64,000 nucleotides of DNA from Flagellimonas ochracea (GCF_009903685.1 NZ_JAAABI010000006.1:1-64000); one strand, 5' to 3'. Positions 52,652 through 62,521 are shown, counted from the stretch's first letter. Program-made: numbers and translations. The notes: a model not told the origin generated them from the sequence alone.

Positions 52652-54340
52652 CTAGAGTTTGACCAATGAACTTTTTTGATAAGCATCTTCATGCACATTG
52701 GCAACGGCCCGACCTGATGGGTCATTCATATTTTTAAAAGCTTCATCCCATTCCAAAGCAATTTTGGTGCTACACGCCACCGATGGTTCCTGCGGAACAC
52801 TAAGGGCAGCAGCGTCGGAAGGGAAATGCTCCTCAAAGATGGAACGATAATAGTATTCCTCCTTGGTAGTCGGTGTTTGGATGGGAAATTTAAAGTGGGC
52901 ATTTTCCAATTGTTCATCACTTATCTGTTCTTCCACCAAAGCTTTCAAAGTATCAATCCAACTGTATCCCACACCGTCGGAGAATTGTTCCTTTTGTCGC
53001 CACGCCACACTTTCGGGTAAATAGGCCTCAAAAGCTTTTCGCACCACCCACTTTTCCATTCGCTCACTATTGATCATTTTGTCCTTTGGGTTAATGCGCA
53101 TGGCAACATCCATAAATTCCTTGTCCAAAAAGGGCACTCGACCCTCAATACCCCATGCCGCTAAGGATTTGTTGGCCCGTAAACAATCGTACATATGAAG
53201 TTTATCCAGTTTTCGTACGGTCTCCTCATGAAACTCTTTGGCATTTGGAGCCTTATGAAAATATAGGTATCCACCGAAAAGCTCATCTGCCCCCTCTCCG
53301 GAAAGGACCATTTTAATACCCATGGATTTAATGACACGGGCCATTAAATACATAGGTGTGGAAGCCCTTATGGTAGTGATATCGTAAGTTTCCAGATTGT
53401 AGATTACATCTCTAATAGCATCCAACCCTTCTTGAATGGTAAATTTTATCTCATGGTGAATGGTACCGATATGGTCGGCCACTTTCCGGGCCGCTGCTAA
53501 ATCGGGAGACCCTTCCAGACCTACCGAGAAAGAATGCAGTTGTGGCCACCAGGCATCTTTGGTGTCCCCAGATTCAATACGTTTTTGGGAATATTTTTTC
53601 GCAATTGCCGAAGTTACCGAGGAATCCAGACCGCCTGATAATAAAACCCCATAGGGAACATCGGACATCAATTGTCTGTGAACTGCAGCTTCGAGCGCGT
53701 CCTTAATCTCTTGGATACTGGTCTCGTTTTCTTTCACGGTGTCATATTCCATCCAATCTCTTTTGTACCATCTTTGGAACTCACCATCTGCACTATATAG
53801 ATAATGTCCTGGAGGAAAGAGTTCGATTTTGGAACATGTACCTTCCAATGCTTTGAGTTCGGAGGCTACGTAAAAGGTCCCATTTTTGTCCCAACCGATA
53901 TAAAGCGGAATGATACCCATATGGTCCCGAGCGATAAAATACTGGTCTTTTTCACTATCATAAATTGCAAATCCGAAGATTCCGTTTAAATCGTCCAGAA
54001 AATCCGCTCCTTTTTCTTGGTACAGGGCCAGTATCACTTCACAATCCGATTGGGTCCTGAACTTATATTTACCCTCGAAAGGTTTTCTGAGTTCCTGATG
54101 GTTATATATTTCTCCATTGGCTGCTAAAACCAATTTACCATCGTCGCTCAACAAGGGCTGTTTACCCGATGCTGGATCTACGATAGCCAATCTTTCATGG
54201 GCCAAAATGGCTTTGTCATCAGCGTAAATACCACTCCAATCTGGTCCCCGATGCCGTACTTTTTTGGACATTTCCAGCAATTGGGGTCTTAGTACTTCGA
54301 TACTTTCCTTAACATCAAACGCACATACTATTCCGCACAT
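52652..54340 (-). CDS. asnB: Asparagine synthase B, glutamine-hydrolysing
   Basis: 562 residues. Cys2 after the initiator Met (MCGIVCAF) is the nucleophile of the N-terminal glutaminase domain (residues 1-200); the synthetase domain follows with the ATP pyrophosphatase-loop SGGLDSSV near 235-242 and the aspartate-binding region (SGEGADELFGGY). It amidates aspartate with ATP and glutamine. The gene is single on the minus strand; a long AT-rich region lies before it. Confidence 0.96.
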   Translation of the reverse strand: MCGIVCAFDVKESIEVLRPQLLEMSKKVRHRGPDWSGIYADDKAILAHERLAIVDPASGKQPLLSDDGKLVLAANGEIYNHQELRKPFEGKYKFRTQSDCEVILALYQEKGADFLDDLNGIFGFAIYDSEKDQYFIARDHMGIIPLYIGWDKNGTFYVASELKALEGTCSKIELFPPGHYLYSADGEFQRWYKRDWMEYDTVKENETSIQEIKDALEAAVHRQLMSDVPYGVLLSGGLDSSVTSAIAKKYSQKRIESGDTKDAWWPQLHSFSVGLEGSPDLAAARKVADHIGTIHHEIKFTIQEGLDAIRDVIYNLETYDITTIRASTPMYLMARVIKSMGIKMVLSGEGADELFGGYLYFHKAPNAKEFHEETVRKLDKLHMYDCLRANKSLAAWGIEGRVPFLDKEFMDVAMRINPKDKMINSERMEKWVVRKAFEAYLPESVAWRQKEQFSDGVGYSWIDTLKALVEEQISDEQLENAHFKFPIQTPTTKEEYYYRSIFEEHFPSDAAALSVPQEPSVACSTKIALEWDEAFKNMNDPSGRAVANVHEDAYQKSSLVKL

Positions 54341-54582
54341 ATTTTATCATTTTAATAACAGTATGATTCAAAAATCAACTAAATAATTATAAAATAAAAT
54401 AAAAAAGTACTTATAGATTACAATAATATATTAGTACAATCTATTTTAATGTATAATTGAAATTGTTTGACGTGTCCAAAGGCAAATTTTGTACGGTCTG
54501 TAAGGTTTTTAAATTTTAACGTCTCTTTATAAATACTTCATTTAATTACATCCTAGTTTTGGAAACAACTAAAATCACAATC

Positions 54583-55113
54583 ATGAAAAATGTATTCTTG
54601 TTTACTTTTTTAACCATTGCGCTGGCATTTTCAACAGAAGCAACTGCCCAAAAATTCAGTGGGTTGGATAAAAGTCCGGCTGATATAGCTTCTTATCCTG
54701 CAAGTTATAGGGTCGCCGATAAAGCAGTTCGGGTAATTTATAGCCGACCCCAATTAAAGGGCCGAACGCTTTCTGAGCTTGCTCCTGCTGGTAAGGTTTG
54801 GAGAACTGGGGCCAACGAATCTGCAGAAATCACTTTTTACAAAGATGCCACTGTAGGTGGAGAGCAGGTCAAAGCTGGCACCTATTCGCTATTCACCATT
54901 CCAGGAGAGGATGAGTGGACCGTGATTTTGAACAGCAACTTAAATCAATGGGGCGCTTATTCGTATGATAGTAATGCGGATGTTGCCCGAGTATCTGCTG
55001 AAGCAAGCACGAATGGAGATTCTCTAGAGGCATTTTCCATTGCCTTTGATGATGACGGTAATATGATTATGGGATGGGACAAAACCCGGGTTACATTGCC
55101 TATTAGCATGTAG
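54583..55113 (+). CDS. DUF2911 secreted protein
   Basis: 176 residues from the ATG, with a signal peptide (FSTEATAQ, near residue 23). The mature part has the DUF2911 pattern KAVRVIYSRPQLKGR and APAGKVWRTGANESAEI (near residues 45-80), a common family in Bacteroidota secreted or periplasmic proteins with unknown role. It is a single-gene transcript, with a terminator right after. The start used gives a clean signal; a start 8 codons earlier is possible. Confidence 0.88.
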   Translation: MKNVFLFTFLTIALAFSTEATAQKFSGLDKSPADIASYPASYRVADKAVRVIYSRPQLKGRTLSELAPAGKVWRTGANESAEITFYKDATVGGEQVKAGTYSLFTIPGEDEWTVILNSNLNQWGAYSYDSNADVARVSAEASTNGDSLEAFSIAFDDDGNMIMGWDKTRVTLPISM

Positions 55114-55133
55114 CAACGATATGGTTTGAATAT

Positions 55134-55163
55134 GAAAAAAGGCGGGTTGTTGCCCGCTTTTTT
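55134..55163. terminator. Bidirectional terminator between DUF2911 gene and amidohydrolase
   Basis: GCGGG and CCCGC arms with a 6-nt loop, extended by A/T pairs and flanked by A-run and T-run. It ends the plus-strand gene and overlaps the stop of the convergent amidohydrolase gene. Confidence 0.85.
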
Positions 55164-56784
55164 ATTTTTTCTGAACTCCTCCCAGAAAAACTTTTTCTGC
55201 CTCAAGATTGGGCACACTATCAATGGGCATAGACATGATGTCGTCGCTCAAAATCAAAAAGTCAGCAAACTTCCCAACTTCGATACTTCCTTTCTCATTT
55301 TCATCAAAATTGGAATAGGCGGCCCAAATAGTCATTCCTCTTAATGTTTCTTCACGGGAAAGGGCATCTTTCATCTGAAATCCCCCTTCTGGATAATTTT
55401 CAAGGTCTTGACGGTCCACCGCGGCATAAAAGGTTAAAAACGGACTCACTCTTTCCACTGGGAAATCAGTGCCAAGCGCAACAATTCCAGCTTTGTCCAA
55501 CAACGTTTTAAAAGCATAGGCTCCCTTGACCCGTTCTGACCCCAAACGGTCTTCGGCCCAATACATGTCGCTGGTGGCATGTGTAGGTTGTACCGATGGA
55601 ATGATACCATTTTCAAAATAATTGAAATCAGGTGTGGAGACCACCTGTGCATGTTCCACTTTCCATCGCCTATCGTCCCGACCTTCCAAGGCTTTTTGAT
55701 AGGCTTTCAATACGACCACATTGGCAGAATCTCCAATGGCATGGGTGTTCATTTGATAATCAGATTCGGCAATTCGTTGTGCAAGGGCCTCAATTTCATC
55801 AACAGGTGTTACCATCGCACCATAGTGGCCTTCTTGATCCGAATATGGTTCTTTGAGAGCTGCTCCCCGGGAACCCAGAGCCCCGTCGCCATAAACTTTC
55901 ACCGAACGAACATTGAGTTTATCCGTTTTAAGGATTCCCTTATTGAGGTAATAATCCAGGTTTTCTTTGGAATTGCCCACCATGGCATATATCCTAATTG
56001 ATAAATCCCCTGTCTGGTGTAGACTATCTATCAATTCGATGGTAGACCTGCCCAAACCGGCATCGTTTACCGTGGTAAGGCCATAATCCAAGCATAAGCG
56101 TTCGGCATCTTTTAAGGCCTGTATTTGGGTTTGGCGATTTGGTCTGGGCATCACTGCATCTATCATGGCCATGGGTGAATCGACAAGTACCCCGGTGATC
56201 TTTCCATCTTTTTTTACGATTTCTCCTCCTTCTATTTCAGTTTTATCGGTTATTCCCGCCAAATCCAATGCTTTTTGGTTGACCAAATAGGCATGTCCGT
56301 CCACACGTTCCAAAGCCACTGGGGTGGCAGGAAACATTTCATCCAGTTTGTCCTTTGTTGGAAACTCCTTGTTCTCCCAATCATTTTGATCCCATCCCCT
56401 TCCTTGAATGAAATTAGTAGGATTCTCCTTTTGAAATAGGGCTACTCGCTCCAAGATTTCTTCAAAACTGGATGTTCCCACCAAATCGACCACTTGTTGA
56501 TTCAAACCCAATCCATAAAAATGACAATGGGCATCAATTAAACCGGGAACGATGGTCTTCCCTTCAGCGTCCAACTGCTGTTCAGCCTCATATTTTTGAT
56601 GGATCTCGGAGGTCTCGCCAACAGCCAAGAATTTTCCATCTTTGACAGCTACAGCCGATGCTTTGGAAAAGGAATCATCAACCGTATAAATGTTCGCATT
56701 GTAAACAATTAAATCTACCGCCTCTTTTGGGTTGCATGCGACAAAAAAAAGAAGGGATATACAATAGATGACGCCGTATCTCAT
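55162..56784 (-). CDS. Amidohydrolase-family (YtcJ-like) lipoprotein
   Basis: 540 residues. N-terminal signal with lipobox (FFVACN, Cys near 17) suggests membrane anchoring outside the cytoplasm. Amidohydrolase motifs: VPGLIDAHCHFYGLG (near residues 80-94, metal-binding HxH), metal-ligand region KVYGDGALGSRGA and the late THAIGDSAN and GTDFPVE pairs. YtcJ-like enzymes hydrolyse amide or imino bonds; substrate unknown. It is followed closely by the convergent terminator. Confidence 0.88.
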   Translation of the reverse strand: MRYGVIYCISLLFFVACNPKEAVDLIVYNANIYTVDDSFSKASAVAVKDGKFLAVGETSEIHQKYEAEQQLDAEGKTIVPGLIDAHCHFYGLGLNQQVVDLVGTSSFEEILERVALFQKENPTNFIQGRGWDQNDWENKEFPTKDKLDEMFPATPVALERVDGHAYLVNQKALDLAGITDKTEIEGGEIVKKDGKITGVLVDSPMAMIDAVMPRPNRQTQIQALKDAERLCLDYGLTTVNDAGLGRSTIELIDSLHQTGDLSIRIYAMVGNSKENLDYYLNKGILKTDKLNVRSVKVYGDGALGSRGAALKEPYSDQEGHYGAMVTPVDEIEALAQRIAESDYQMNTHAIGDSANVVVLKAYQKALEGRDDRRWKVEHAQVVSTPDFNYFENGIIPSVQPTHATSDMYWAEDRLGSERVKGAYAFKTLLDKAGIVALGTDFPVERVSPFLTFYAAVDRQDLENYPEGGFQMKDALSREETLRGMTIWAAYSNFDENEKGSIEVGKFADFLILSDDIMSMPIDSVPNLEAEKVFLGGVQKK

Positions 56785-56838
56785 TTTTATAGGGTTTGGT
56801 TTGTATCAAAAATAGAAAATACAGCTGTAATAGTGAGG

Positions 56839-57924
56839 TTACTCGTCTACAAACTCTGTCATTACAAATTCTACCCGTCTGTTTTTTCTACGGGCCTTTT
56901 CTGAAAGCGTAGTGTCCAGGGGCACTTTATTGCCATACCCTTTTGCGGTTATTCGATTTTTTTCCAGTCCCAAAGCCATCAGGTAACGCGCCACGCTTTT
57001 GGCCCGTTGCCGAGATAGCACATCATTGTAATCTTCAGATCCCAAATCATCCGTATGGCCGCTAATGGAGACTTTTAGATTGGGATGCTTTTTCAAGTAC
57101 ACGAAGACATCTTTAAGACTCTGTTTAGCCTTAGGTTGTAAGTCAAAGCGATCAAAATTGAAATTGACATGGTCAAGCACATAGACTTCATTGGGTTTGT
57201 ATTCAGGGCCCAAGTATGTCAGCGAGACGTCGTCCACATAATAGTAGGAATAACCCTCAGCGCTGGGTGATTCATCGTTGAAATCTATATATTCAGTGCT
57301 TCTGTTACTTTTGAAGTTTCCTAGAATGAGGTTGTTCTCGAATCCTTTGCCAACAATTTCGAGGCTCAACTGCATCCATTTTTTCTTATTATCCAAAAAG
57401 CCGTTGACCAAAAATTGTTTTGCGTGGGTAGTTTGTACCTCCTTGTTCGCCAAATTGCTATTAGACAAATATCTTTTGGTATGTATCGAGAGGGGTTTCT
57501 CGGCAAAAAGTGCCCCAATATCCTTTACTGCACCATCTGATTTTTCAGAAAGGCTCAATGAAATCTGTACCACATATCGATGCCCTTTTTGAAGTGTTTC
57601 TTTGAGCAATACCTGAATATATTCCCGATAATCCTTCGGTGCAAATAGATATAGGCCCGCATAGGCATTTCCCTCAAATGCCTCCTGTTTTCCTTTAAAG
57701 TTCAGCGGAATGCCCAGCTTGGTCTTGCTACACTTGTTAAAATAGTCTGTGGTGCCCAGTGTAGGAGCGTTCCAGAACTCCGCATCTCTATTTAGGTTGC
57801 TCATTTTTACAGGGCAAGTGGCGAAATCTTCAAAACCTCCATTATGTACGAGATTTTGGGAGCGGGTTGTTCCAGAGCACAGAAAAACCGTTATGGACAC
57901 TATGTGAATGAATCGCAATGACAT
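56839..57924 (-). CDS. OmpA-family outer membrane protein
   Basis: 361 residues from the ATG. Signal peptide (SITVFLCSGTTRSQ) then an N-terminal LVHNGGFEDFATCP region common in Bacteroidota OmpA-type proteins. The last 110 residues form an OmpA-like peptidoglycan-binding domain: FNFDRFDLQPKAKQSLKDV, ISGHTDDLGSEDYN and RAKSVARYLMALG (near residues 265-330). It probably links the outer membrane to peptidoglycan. An upstream non-ATG start 11 codons earlier is unlikely. Confidence 0.9.
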   Translation of the reverse strand: MSLRFIHIVSITVFLCSGTTRSQNLVHNGGFEDFATCPVKMSNLNRDAEFWNAPTLGTTDYFNKCSKTKLGIPLNFKGKQEAFEGNAYAGLYLFAPKDYREYIQVLLKETLQKGHRYVVQISLSLSEKSDGAVKDIGALFAEKPLSIHTKRYLSNSNLANKEVQTTHAKQFLVNGFLDNKKKWMQLSLEIVGKGFENNLILGNFKSNRSTEYIDFNDESPSAEGYSYYYVDDVSLTYLGPEYKPNEVYVLDHVNFNFDRFDLQPKAKQSLKDVFVYLKKHPNLKVSISGHTDDLGSEDYNDVLSRQRAKSVARYLMALGLEKNRITAKGYGNKVPLDTTLSEKARRKNRRVEFVMTEFVDE

Positions 57925-58046
57925 GAGTTCCAATAATTTTGGAACGCCCAATCGCAATTTAGGTTGATTGACTGGCGTACGTACTATAACGCCATTTTTC
58001 AGAATTTATTTCGTTAATACCTAATAATCAGTCATTTGAAAAAAAA

Positions 58047-59441
58047 TCAATTAACGGCATGCATCCAATCAATAACTTCTTTGGCAATTTCTGGATGGTA
58101 ATTTTCCCTTATATAGTTCCTATACCTCCCTTGAAGGGACAACCTTGCACCTTCTTCCTTGGATTTTGTTCTTGCAAACACATGATCAGCTTCCTGAATT
58201 TCCAAAAAGGTACCATGACCCGGATTTTCTTCATTAATCAAGGACACAATATCCTTAGCAGCTTCATTGCTTAGCGCTTGAAGGTCCGAAGTTCCATAAA
58301 TGGCCAGCACTTTTGATTTTACTTTGGACCATGATTCGGCATTACTGATAGCGTTCATTGTGGAGAAAAAACTAAAATGCCTGCCAAAAAAGTAATCACC
58401 GTCATTGTAGTTAAAAGCATTCATCTCTTCAACCAAGTATTTTTTATTTTTTGGATCGTCCCGTATTTCCTGAGGCGATTTTCCCTCTATTAACCATTGG
58501 TGCATCAATGAAATGGAGTTTCTTGCCATTTCGTCCATTTGCTTCCGGGTTTCCACTCCGTAATAGACAGGTTGTTCCCGAAAATTATCGAGAAAATATT
58601 CAAACCATGTCTTGTAAATTGGTGCATAAACAACAACTCCTTTGGGTTGATACACTTCTGCCAAAATTGGTGCTGTAACACTTCCCATGGAATGGCCAAA
58701 GAGAAACAATTGCGATTGATCCACATAAGGCAATGTCCTAAACTGTTCGTAAGCCGCCCTATATATATCCAGTTCTTCTTTGTAATCAATATCTCTACAG
58801 TGTTTGGTTCCTCCACTATCTCCAATACCTGGTCGTTCAACTCTGTAAACAGTATATCCCGCATTTACAAAATCATCAATTAAACGTTTGGCAGGTTCTG
58901 TTGGGTTCGCCCAAAAATCTTGAGAACCACAATAAATACCTTGTAGAAAGAAAATTGCAGGGGATTTATCCTTCTTTTTTGATCTATGGACAATGGTGCG
59001 CAAAGTCCCAAGTTTTGTTTGAAGTGCACCATAGATTGCCTCGCCATCGTCTACAGGAGTTTCTTTTGGTCTCCCCAATGCTTTTCCATGGATTTTTTTT
59101 AACCTTCCCCGTCTATTAAGATGAACAATTAAATCGTCATCCTGCCTCAAATTGGCAGAAATTCTAAAAACCTGCGATCTGTCCGTTATACGTTGACCAT
59201 TAATTTGTAAGATTACATCTCCCTCTTCCAGCCCTAGGACATCAGCGGTAGTTTCAGGGATACGTCTTGTTATTAGGATTCCTTCATTGGTTTTTAAATT
59301 GTGAACTTTGGCCAACGAATCATTTACGTTAGCCATTCCTATGCCCAAAGAAGCTTTTCGCTGTAATTTCTGGGCAGGTGCTACTGAACAAAACAAAAAA
59401 CTAGCCATAAATGCCAATATCATTTGATTTCTTATATCCAT
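58047..59441 (-). CDS. PDZ-alpha/beta-hydrolase fusion
   Basis: 464 residues. Signal peptide (FLFCSVAPAQ) puts it outside the cytoplasm. Residues 40-115 form a PDZ domain (TTADVLGLEEGDVILQINGQ); residues 130-464 are an alpha/beta-hydrolase with nucleophile elbow GHSMGS (Ser251), acid YGTSDLQ (Asp386) and EADHVF (His420). A full catalytic triad means an active esterase or peptidase is likely, with the PDZ recognising a partner or substrate end. The ATG overlaps the upstream hydrolase's stop region; an ATG 15 bp further upstream is also possible. It is the last gene of the run from the AraC gene. Confidence 0.8.
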   Translation of the reverse strand: MDIRNQMILAFMASFLFCSVAPAQKLQRKASLGIGMANVNDSLAKVHNLKTNEGILITRRIPETTADVLGLEEGDVILQINGQRITDRSQVFRISANLRQDDDLIVHLNRRGRLKKIHGKALGRPKETPVDDGEAIYGALQTKLGTLRTIVHRSKKKDKSPAIFFLQGIYCGSQDFWANPTEPAKRLIDDFVNAGYTVYRVERPGIGDSGGTKHCRDIDYKEELDIYRAAYEQFRTLPYVDQSQLFLFGHSMGSVTAPILAEVYQPKGVVVYAPIYKTWFEYFLDNFREQPVYYGVETRKQMDEMARNSISLMHQWLIEGKSPQEIRDDPKNKKYLVEEMNAFNYNDGDYFFGRHFSFFSTMNAISNAESWSKVKSKVLAIYGTSDLQALSNEAAKDIVSLINEENPGHGTFLEIQEADHVFARTKSKEEGARLSLQGRYRNYIRENYHPEIAKEVIDWMHAVN

Positions 59442-59448
59442 AGCATGG

Positions 59449-61221
59449 TTATCCATTTTTTTTGAAAAAATCATCAATCGCTTTAAAATATTCACCTGGA
59501 GCATCCAACCATCCATAATGGGCACAATTTTTCAGGAGTTCAAAAGTTGAATTCGGAAATATAGCGTGCATAAAAACTGCATGTTTTGGATCTACAATAT
59601 CATTTTCTCCGTGAATGATCAGAACCGGTTTTGTGAATTGTTTCATCGTATCGACCACATCATAGTTTGTTTCCCTCAAATCCGCCCATAATAGCTGATT
59701 TATTCTGGGGTGGTATCTGGAATTGAAAGCCAAACCTCTAAAAACCTTATCCTTATTTTTTTTGTAGAAAAGATATCCTCCTGCCAGGGCCTTGGATTGC
59801 TTCATGGAACGTAAATCTGGATTTTGTACCTCATCCAATTCAGCCAAAGCAATCCTATCGGTCTCTTCCAAGTTGCTCGTCAATCTTTTATCCACAGTGT
59901 TCAGAAAATCCATGTTCATACCACCGGAATGCGACAAAATCATGCCCTTTACATGTTCTGGGTACTTTGCGGCATAGCTCATTGCATAAATCCCCCCAAA
60001 AGATTGCCCAAATAAGGTGATTTCCCGCAGTCCCAAATGTCTTCGTATCGCCTCCATATCCTCAACCATTGCACTCATGGTAACATTGTCTTCATTCGGT
60101 TCAGCTAATTTTGAGAAACCGGTGCCCCGCTGGTCAAACAGCACTACCAAATGGTTCTTGGAAAATTTTTGGGCCAAGGAGACAAAATTATGACTGGAAA
60201 AACCTGGTCCCCCATTAAGGATAAACAATGGCTCGCCTTGTCCAAATATTTTATAGGCCAAGTTTATATCCTTCATCTCCAAATAGGAATAATCCGCTTG
60301 GTTCTTTTGAATATAGTCCACTATGAGACTTCGATATTTGGAGTTCTTAGGTTTTGCTAAATCGCGAAGCAATTGTCCATGGTTCATGTCTTTAGCGTGA
60401 TAAAAATCCATGGTTTTGTAATTGGCTTGGCTGGCAGCGTGTTCTAGCAATTGGGTATAACCGTAGGTGTCCTTTTCCGAGATGACCAACATTGGAATCC
60501 ATTGATTCTCGATGTAAAAAGTGGGCGAGGCGTTTTTAAACTGCTTTGGTGTATTTCCAAAAACAGCTTGCACATGTTTTTCGGCCATATCCCTGCCATT
60601 ATACCTCAAATGGCTTTCATGATAAGCAGCTATGTCATAAGCTCCAGCTATGGGAATTGCTCCCTTAATCTCTCTAACAGATCTTCGAACTTCGGACAGA
60701 TAGCTAGGGTCCATGGCCAATAGAGCGGACAAATGACCTCCCGCGGAATAACCACTCACGAAAATTGAATTTTGATCGTAGTCAAAAGATTTTGCGTTCT
60801 TATACACCCAAGAAAAAGCACGAGCCACATCCTTAATATGTTCAGGATGCTGAACGCCTTCATCAAATTTCGGATTCTTCCAAGTACCAGGACTCAATCT
60901 GTAGCTTATCGCAGCTACTGCAATACCATCACTTGCAAACGCTCGAGCCAAATCTGTTTCAAACTTCCTTCCTCCAAAAGCCCAAGCACCACCATGAATC
61001 CAAATCAGTATCGGTGGATTTTCAACATCTTCCGGAAGAAACAGGTTAAGCTTATGCTTTACGGAATCCGCATCTTTCCCTTCATAATAGACCAAATCGT
61101 GGTGCTCGCGAATATTTTCGACCTGCACCTTGTTTTGGAAACCTGAACATCCCCAAGTGCAGACAAGACATAAAAGGCAAATCAATGTTACAACGAGGGG
61201 CTTTTTTCTAATTTCGTTCAT
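59449..61221 (-). CDS. Lipoprotein with two complete alpha/beta-hydrolase domains
   Basis: 590 residues. A lipobox (TWGCS, Cys25) anchors it. The first hydrolase (residues 45-305) has HGGAW (76-80), GYSAGG (Ser159), SEKDTY (Asp251) and MNHGQ (His281), like esterases of the carbohydrate-esterase or BD-FAE-like group. The second (315-590) has NGGPGF (336-341), DQRGTGFS, GQSFGG (Ser407), GENDIVD (Asp541) and CAHYGW (His568), like proline iminopeptidases. Both triads look intact, giving a double enzyme outside the cytoplasm. It starts 9 bp after the VCBS gene and abuts the PDZ-hydrolase gene. Confidence 0.85.
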   Translation of the reverse strand: MNEIRKKPLVVTLICLLCLVCTWGCSGFQNKVQVENIREHHDLVYYEGKDADSVKHKLNLFLPEDVENPPILIWIHGGAWAFGGRKFETDLARAFASDGIAVAAISYRLSPGTWKNPKFDEGVQHPEHIKDVARAFSWVYKNAKSFDYDQNSIFVSGYSAGGHLSALLAMDPSYLSEVRRSVREIKGAIPIAGAYDIAAYHESHLRYNGRDMAEKHVQAVFGNTPKQFKNASPTFYIENQWIPMLVISEKDTYGYTQLLEHAASQANYKTMDFYHAKDMNHGQLLRDLAKPKNSKYRSLIVDYIQKNQADYSYLEMKDINLAYKIFGQGEPLFILNGGPGFSSHNFVSLAQKFSKNHLVVLFDQRGTGFSKLAEPNEDNVTMSAMVEDMEAIRRHLGLREITLFGQSFGGIYAMSYAAKYPEHVKGMILSHSGGMNMDFLNTVDKRLTSNLEETDRIALAELDEVQNPDLRSMKQSKALAGGYLFYKKNKDKVFRGLAFNSRYHPRINQLLWADLRETNYDVVDTMKQFTKPVLIIHGENDIVDPKHAVFMHAIFPNSTFELLKNCAHYGWLDAPGEYFKAIDDFFKKNG

Positions 61222-61230
61222 TCTATAGCT

Positions 61231-62469
61231 CTATTTATTTCTTTTGAGCAAGAGGTCTTGACCTCTAAAATTGCACAAATACATATCTGCGAGACCGTCT
61301 CTGTTGAAATCGCCAAAAACAAAATCAAAGGTGTAGCATTCTATTTCTGGAAAGAAATCGGACGTTTGATCTTTGAAGGTGGCATCTCCCTGATTAATCA
61401 AGACCATCATTTGTCGTCCGTTGAATCGATTTCCGTTGATCAAATCCAAAAATCCATCATTATTGATGTCAAAGAATGATGCCCCCACGGTTCTAAAGTT
61501 GTTTTTGGGCAATGATTGCTGAGTGATTTCCGTGAAAATTCCGTGTCCGTCATTCATCAAAAGTCGATTTTGGGGATTGCCAACTCCACCAAAGTCGACG
61601 TTGGCGAAAAAAATATCCAAATCACCATCATTGTCAACATCTCCCAGTTCAACCTCACGGGTTTGATCATTTACCGTTGGCAATCGCTCACCGGTCTCAT
61701 CTCTAAAATGGCCCTTGCCATAATTGATCATAATTCGGTTTTGGGTTTCGTTGGCTTCCACAAAATCCAAATCCCCGTCGCCATCCAAATCGCCTAGTTC
61801 AATATCTTGCGTTGTTGATGAATCCGACGGTAATCTCAGTTGGGTCTCATCAGTAAATACTCCATTTTTGTCATTGATCAACAAAAAATTCTGTCCTTGA
61901 TTTCCTATGATCAAGTCTCTAAATCCATCTTCATTAAAATCGGCAGTTTCCACGACGTTGGATATCCCTTTTACTGGTAGTCCCTTTGGATGATCCTCAA
62001 AAAAACCAGGGCCTTTATTGAGATAGTATTCATTTGTTTGATCATCCTCACTAACAAATATCAAATCCACATCACCGTCCTTGTCAAAGTCTCCCATAGC
62101 GATGTCCTCAGAATCATGAGTGTTCTTTGGAAACCTATTTCCGCTTTCATCCACTAAAGAACCCTTTCCATTATTGATGAGAATAACATTTCTTCCAAAT
62201 TCAATGGCCAGAACCACATCCTCATAACCATCGCCGTTAAAGTCAAAAGCCTTTCCAGCCATGGAGTTTTGGTCTAAGTTCTTGCTTTTTAAGGCATTGG
62301 AATCAATATTGTAAATTGTTTCGGATGTACTTTTCTGTTCAACCCAAACAGTGCTTAACATAGACTCCTTCAAGAACAGAAATCCCATGAACAAAACAGA
62401 AATAAATAATACAATGAAAAACAATAGAGCAGACCCTTCGCGTCCCACTATCAATCGATTCAATAACAT
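61231..62469 (-). CDS. FG-GAP/VCBS-repeat protein with N-terminal anchor
   Basis: 412 residues. An uncleaved-looking anchor (hydrophobic 16-34) follows a short positive N-terminus. About seven calcium-binding DxDxDG-like repeats then follow, at roughly 45-50-residue spacing: DFNGDGYED, DFDKDGDVD, DFNEDGFRD, DLDGDGDLD, DVDNDGDLD, DINNDGFLD and DFNRDGLAD. The repeats predict a seven-bladed beta-propeller. Such propellers bind ligands or partner proteins. It lies in the same run as the AraC gene before it and the two hydrolase genes after. Propeller without a recognised enzymatic site. Confidence 0.85.
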   Translation of the reverse strand: MLLNRLIVGREGSALLFFIVLFISVLFMGFLFLKESMLSTVWVEQKSTSETIYNIDSNALKSKNLDQNSMAGKAFDFNGDGYEDVVLAIEFGRNVILINNGKGSLVDESGNRFPKNTHDSEDIAMGDFDKDGDVDLIFVSEDDQTNEYYLNKGPGFFEDHPKGLPVKGISNVVETADFNEDGFRDLIIGNQGQNFLLINDKNGVFTDETQLRLPSDSSTTQDIELGDLDGDGDLDFVEANETQNRIMINYGKGHFRDETGERLPTVNDQTREVELGDVDNDGDLDIFFANVDFGGVGNPQNRLLMNDGHGIFTEITQQSLPKNNFRTVGASFFDINNDGFLDLINGNRFNGRQMMVLINQGDATFKDQTSDFFPEIECYTFDFVFGDFNRDGLADMYLCNFRGQDLLLKRNK

Positions 62470-62521
62470 GTGAACAATTTAGTGCTTGCCCGAATAGGGT
62501 CGAGGTAAAATCTTGCGAATT

